From the NCBI RefSeq assembly GCF_001894745.1, contig NZ_BBYF01000003.1, positions 124,001-188,000 of the forward strand: 64,000 nt of DNA, given 5' to 3'. Below, piece after piece: positions 61,750 through 64,000 of the stretch. The notes under the pieces were generated by a model. It was not told where the DNA came from and ran no database searches. It saw only the letters and a list, made by a program, of their open reading frames with translations. Source of the stretch: Paenibacillus sp. NAIST15-1. GTDB lineage: Bacteria; Bacillota; Bacilli; Paenibacillales; Paenibacillaceae. The translations under genes were made by a program, and so were the position numbers. The first letter of the stretch is position 1, and each line of letters starts with the position of its first letter.

Positions 61750-62226
61750 TCATACCAATGCGATAAATATATCAATTTCATTGTCCTGACTGTTAGGCTT
61801 GTAACGTTCATCCCATTTCTCAAAATCATAGAAGCGCGCTGCATTGCCTGTCTCACGCATCCATTCGCCATATAAGAACTCATACGTCCGACTTAATTCG
61901 GATTCGAGACCATAGTGTGTGCAAGTCACATACTTACTCTCAGGGATGTTATGGCTTATCATTTGCGGAGGAATCGTTCCCAGACTCGCCACTTCATATC
62001 CAAAAATTTGAATAAACCGATCCTTGAGTGGATCAAAGTCGGATTTCTCAGGATAGATCTGCACCATAAGCACATCATCATTGTTGCGATATTGAATTTC
62101 ATCTTTTTGTGTCACTAGCTTTTGATAGGTACGCCTGCCAAGACCCGATTCGAACTCCTCTATCGTGGCCTCAATCTGATATCCTATAAGTTGCATGGCC
62201 TGTAGTGTAACCACTGTAGCTTGCAT
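61750..62226 (-). CDS. GyrI-like / effector-binding (AraC_E_bind) domain protein
   Basis: A 158-residue single-domain protein. MQATVVTLQAMQLIGYQIEATIEEF begins the SOUL/GyrI-like effector-binding fold, with KYVTCTHYGLESELSRTYEFLYGEWMRETG near the middle and the ending NSQDNEIDIFIALV. In family members this domain binds amphipathic ligands and occurs alone or with AraC. GGAGGGG precedes the ATG at 62226. The ligand is unknown. Confidence 0.88.
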   Translation of the reverse strand: MQATVVTLQAMQLIGYQIEATIEEFESGLGRRTYQKLVTQKDEIQYRNNDDVLMVQIYPEKSDFDPLKDRFIQIFGYEVASLGTIPPQMISHNIPESKYVTCTHYGLESELSRTYEFLYGEWMRETGNAARFYDFEKWDERYKPNSQDNEIDIFIALV

Positions 62227-62324
62227 TGCATCCCCTCCAGTTGCGATTCTATTGCCAGTTGACATGCAGCGAATCTTCAATCATAAAAGCTGTATCATTC
62301 CTTCACTCGCTCTATTTGGCTTTA

Positions 62325-62819
62325 CTATGCAAGAGAATATCTCATCACTACAAATTCAGTGTCCTGCTCCCCTATTTTACTTGTGAACGAGATTCCCCTA
62401 ACAAACCCAGTACGCTCATACACTTTAATCGCTCTTTCGTTGAAGGCAGCGACAACCAATTGAATCTTCTCTCCTCGATTCAGCTTCCGAATGTAGTCCA
62501 TAACCTGAGCTAGGAACTCCACCCCTTTTCCCCGCCCTGTATAGTCGGGTCGAAGTCCGAGTCCGATATCAATTGCTTGCTCATCTTCATAGATACCAGC
62601 CGCATAGCCTCCCGGAACACGTGCAGAGTTGCCAATACAGATGTAGCCGATTAGTTCATTCTCGTCATCGACGGTATAATAGAATTCTTCTTCTAGCATC
62701 TCATTGATGGACTCGTCATCCCCATCCATACTGTACAAGGAATAGATACCCTCATATTTCCATGTACAAATGATAGCTGCCTGCTCCTTCGTCATTGGGT
62801 GGAAATGATAAGTTGTCAT
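62325..62819 (-). CDS. GNAT family N-acetyltransferase
   Basis: A 164-residue GNAT. FHPMTKEQAAIICTWKYEGIYSLY opens the fold; this opening is seen in several RimI/AttT-like proteins of Bacillales. GLGLRPDYTGRGKGVEFLAQVMDY (about 92-115) is the acetyl-CoA loop, followed by VAAFNERAIKVYERTGF. GAGAGGAG precedes the ATG. The substrate is unknown. Confidence 0.92.
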   Translation of the reverse strand: MTTYHFHPMTKEQAAIICTWKYEGIYSLYSMDGDDESINEMLEEEFYYTVDDENELIGYICIGNSARVPGGYAAGIYEDEQAIDIGLGLRPDYTGRGKGVEFLAQVMDYIRKLNRGEKIQLVVAAFNERAIKVYERTGFVRGISFTSKIGEQDTEFVVMRYSLA

Positions 62820-62925
62820 GTTGAATCACTCCTCTCTCTTAGCCAATTTATTTTTCCATTCATACGCCTGCTCATTTCGTGATGTAAAATGGTGCGTAGG
62901 AATCGGTATGCATATCAATTCAATA

Positions 62926-63339
62926 TCAACGATGAAACTCTATCATGAATGGCTCCTCTTGATTCAAGCAGAGATCAATCTGATCTCGAAACCCTGGCCA
63001 AGTGATCTTGCTTCGCGCTTCCTCTACAGAATAGAACCCGACCTCGTCACTTTCCTCGGACGTTTGGGGCATTCCTCCAATAGGCTTCGCGATAAACAGC
63101 GCTGTACACACGGAATCCCTTACATGTTGAAATAGTCCACAGTACTTGATAATCTCAATGTCGATGCCTGTTTCTTCCCTAGCTTCGCGAACGGCTGCAG
63201 CTGTAATAGATTCCCCTTCTTCCACCCGTCCAGCTGGAATCTCCCATCCCCGCTTCGCACCACGAATGAGCAAAATGTCATGATTGCTGTTCCTTACAAT
63301 CACGGCTGCAACAAGTGTATGCCTAGGTGATGCATTCAT
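62926..63339 (-). CDS. NUDIX hydrolase
   Basis: A 137-residue enzyme with a complete NUDIX box (GRVEEGESITAAAVREAREE, then TGI). A preceding RGAKRGWEIPAGR is typical of ADP-ribose or general MutT-type hydrolases. AAGGAG precedes the ATG, which follows the small membrane protein gene by about 90 bp. The substrate class cannot be decided. Confidence 0.92.
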   Translation of the reverse strand: MNASPRHTLVAAVIVRNSNHDILLIRGAKRGWEIPAGRVEEGESITAAAVREAREETGIDIEIIKYCGLFQHVRDSVCTALFIAKPIGGMPQTSEESDEVGFYSVEEARSKITWPGFRDQIDLCLNQEEPFMIEFHR

Positions 63340-63432
63340 CTGTGAATCGCTCCTTTCCGCTCTGTTCCACCATATAGAGCTGCTGTGTTTTGCAATCCCA
63401 TCACCATTCTCTTCGCGGACTCATTTGTCCTT

Positions 63433-63591
63433 TCATTCGATCCCGTTTTCCTTTTCCTGAATGTACAGATCCAATGCTCTGATTCCCCGCCGTGCTAGCT
63501 TAATAAAGAGAACAAGACAATAGATTGAGATGACAAATGCTCCTATGTAGAAGACAAAAGATAAAAAAGAAAAAAACATAGCCATACCCAT
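63433..63591 (-). CDS. Small membrane protein of 52 residues
   Basis: A frame too short for ordinary calling but well supported: AGGAG lies 9 bases before the ATG at 63589-63591. The product has one hydrophobic stretch (about 5-32), then the basic helix KLARRGIRALDLYIQEKENG. This architecture, a single helix with amphipathic tail, occurs in small conserved membrane proteins of Bacillales. Function is unknown. Confidence 0.65.
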   Translation of the reverse strand: MGMAMFFSFLSFVFYIGAFVISIYCLVLFIKLARRGIRALDLYIQEKENGIE

Positions 63592-63738
63592 ACCAGATCA
63601 CTCCTGTTTCATGATTAATACGTGAATATCAATCTTCAGACAGTCAGCCATGAATCGCTTCTTCTTCTTACCTTGTGAGATCGTAACAATAACGCACTTT
63701 ATTTGCCAAAACATTCTCTCATGTACGATATCAGCGCT

Positions 63739-64000
63739 CTAAGTTAGATGCTTCCGATACCCTTCTACCTTCTCATCCTTGAAGCCGAGCCGTTCATAGA
63801 ATTGATGCGCCTCTTTGCGCTGCTCGCCAGATACAAAGATGATGTAGTAACAATCACGCTGTCTTGCCATATTTTCAATTTCCTGCATCAGCTTCTTACC
63901 GACACCTTGTCTGCGAACCAATGGGGATACAATCACATTCTCAATTACCATGAATGGCTTACAATCTCCCACAAGATCATGACAAATAATGCCCATCAAG
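63739..64000 (-). CDS. GNAT family N-acetyltransferase (5' end outside window)
   Basis: The last 87 codons of a GNAT gene. Visible parts are the acetyl-CoA motif VSPLVRRQGVGKKLMQEIE and the closing EAHQFYERLGFKDEKVEGY. The frame stays open to the window edge at 64000. The apparent ATG at 63997-63999 is internal, since LMGIICHDLVGD belongs to the strand before motif A. The full gene should be about 140-160 codons. The substrate is unknown. Confidence 0.9.
   Translation of the reverse strand, partial: LMGIICHDLVGDCKPFMVIENVIVSPLVRRQGVGKKLMQEIENMARQRDCYYIIFVSGEQRKEAHQFYERLGFKDEKVEGYRKHLT

Noticed and set aside
1..64000. CRISPR array, prophage or integrase gene
   Set aside because: I saw no regularly spaced direct repeats, phage structural genes or tyrosine recombinase in either strand.

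Overview
The window looks like a low-to-mid GC Firmicute chromosome, most likely Paenibacillus or a close relative. The grounds are AGGAGG-type ribosome sites, frequent TTG/GTG starts, an SLH surface protein, a CcpA cre site, a Fur box and a lipopeptide-type NRPS. Almost all genes lie on the minus strand. All functional calls come from reading motifs; no database search was possible.

0-4 kb holds the 5' part of a nonribosomal peptide synthetase that opens with a starter-type condensation domain. It is preceded by a histidine-box fatty acid hydroxylase homologue and an SbnA-like PLP enzyme, consistent with a lipopeptide locus that makes an unusual amino acid. After about 1.4 kb of mostly noncoding DNA, 5.3-7.2 kb holds three small minus-strand genes. 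They are separated by two elements with conserved ends and structured centres, resembling integron attC sites with no integrase nearby. 7.4-13.2 kb is accessory: an autoregulated-looking MerR/membrane-protein pair, an IS relic, an aminoglycoside 6-adenylyltransferase homologue, several GNATs, a LigT-like phosphoesterase and a broken grpB. 13.2-18.5 kb is a response regulator, histidine kinase and RND efflux pump operon.

20.4-29.0 kb is the most distinctive part. A four-gene operon occurs twice in tandem. It encodes a 69-aa protein, a secreted or anchored Ser/Gly-rich protein ending in a glycine tail, a glutathionylspermidine-synthase-like ATP-grasp ligase and a membrane-anchored protein. The second copy also carries a DUF350 membrane protein. 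A type II thioesterase and an inositol-monophosphatase-family gene sit between the copies. The set resembles the enterobacterial yjfL-yjfM-yjfC genes and suggests an uncharacterised envelope modification or peptide-ligation system.

29.3-34 kb is a Fur-box-preceded siderophore-type binding lipoprotein with two ABC half-transporters. 34-37 kb encodes an RCC1-repeat/SLH surface protein. 38-40 kb holds Mn/Fe superoxide dismutase with a Cys-rich SufR-like regulator, and a DinB gene that seems to use a CTG start. 40-49 kb is a run of small genes (GNATs, TetR/YvaD pair, DinB, Gfo/Idh), one of them broken by an in-frame stop. 49.4-52.4 kb is a secreted polysaccharide lyase family 8 enzyme behind a perfect cre site. 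52.7-64 kb continues with GNAT, NUDIX, histidine phosphatase, exonuclease, HAD and CPBP genes, interspersed with fragments of a methyltransferase, an MFS transporter and a NUDIX protein.

Overall, a few coherent operons (NRPS, RND pump, duplicated ATP-grasp operon, iron uptake) sit in a background of single-gene units. About fifteen of these are GNAT acetyltransferases, and several genes are decaying.
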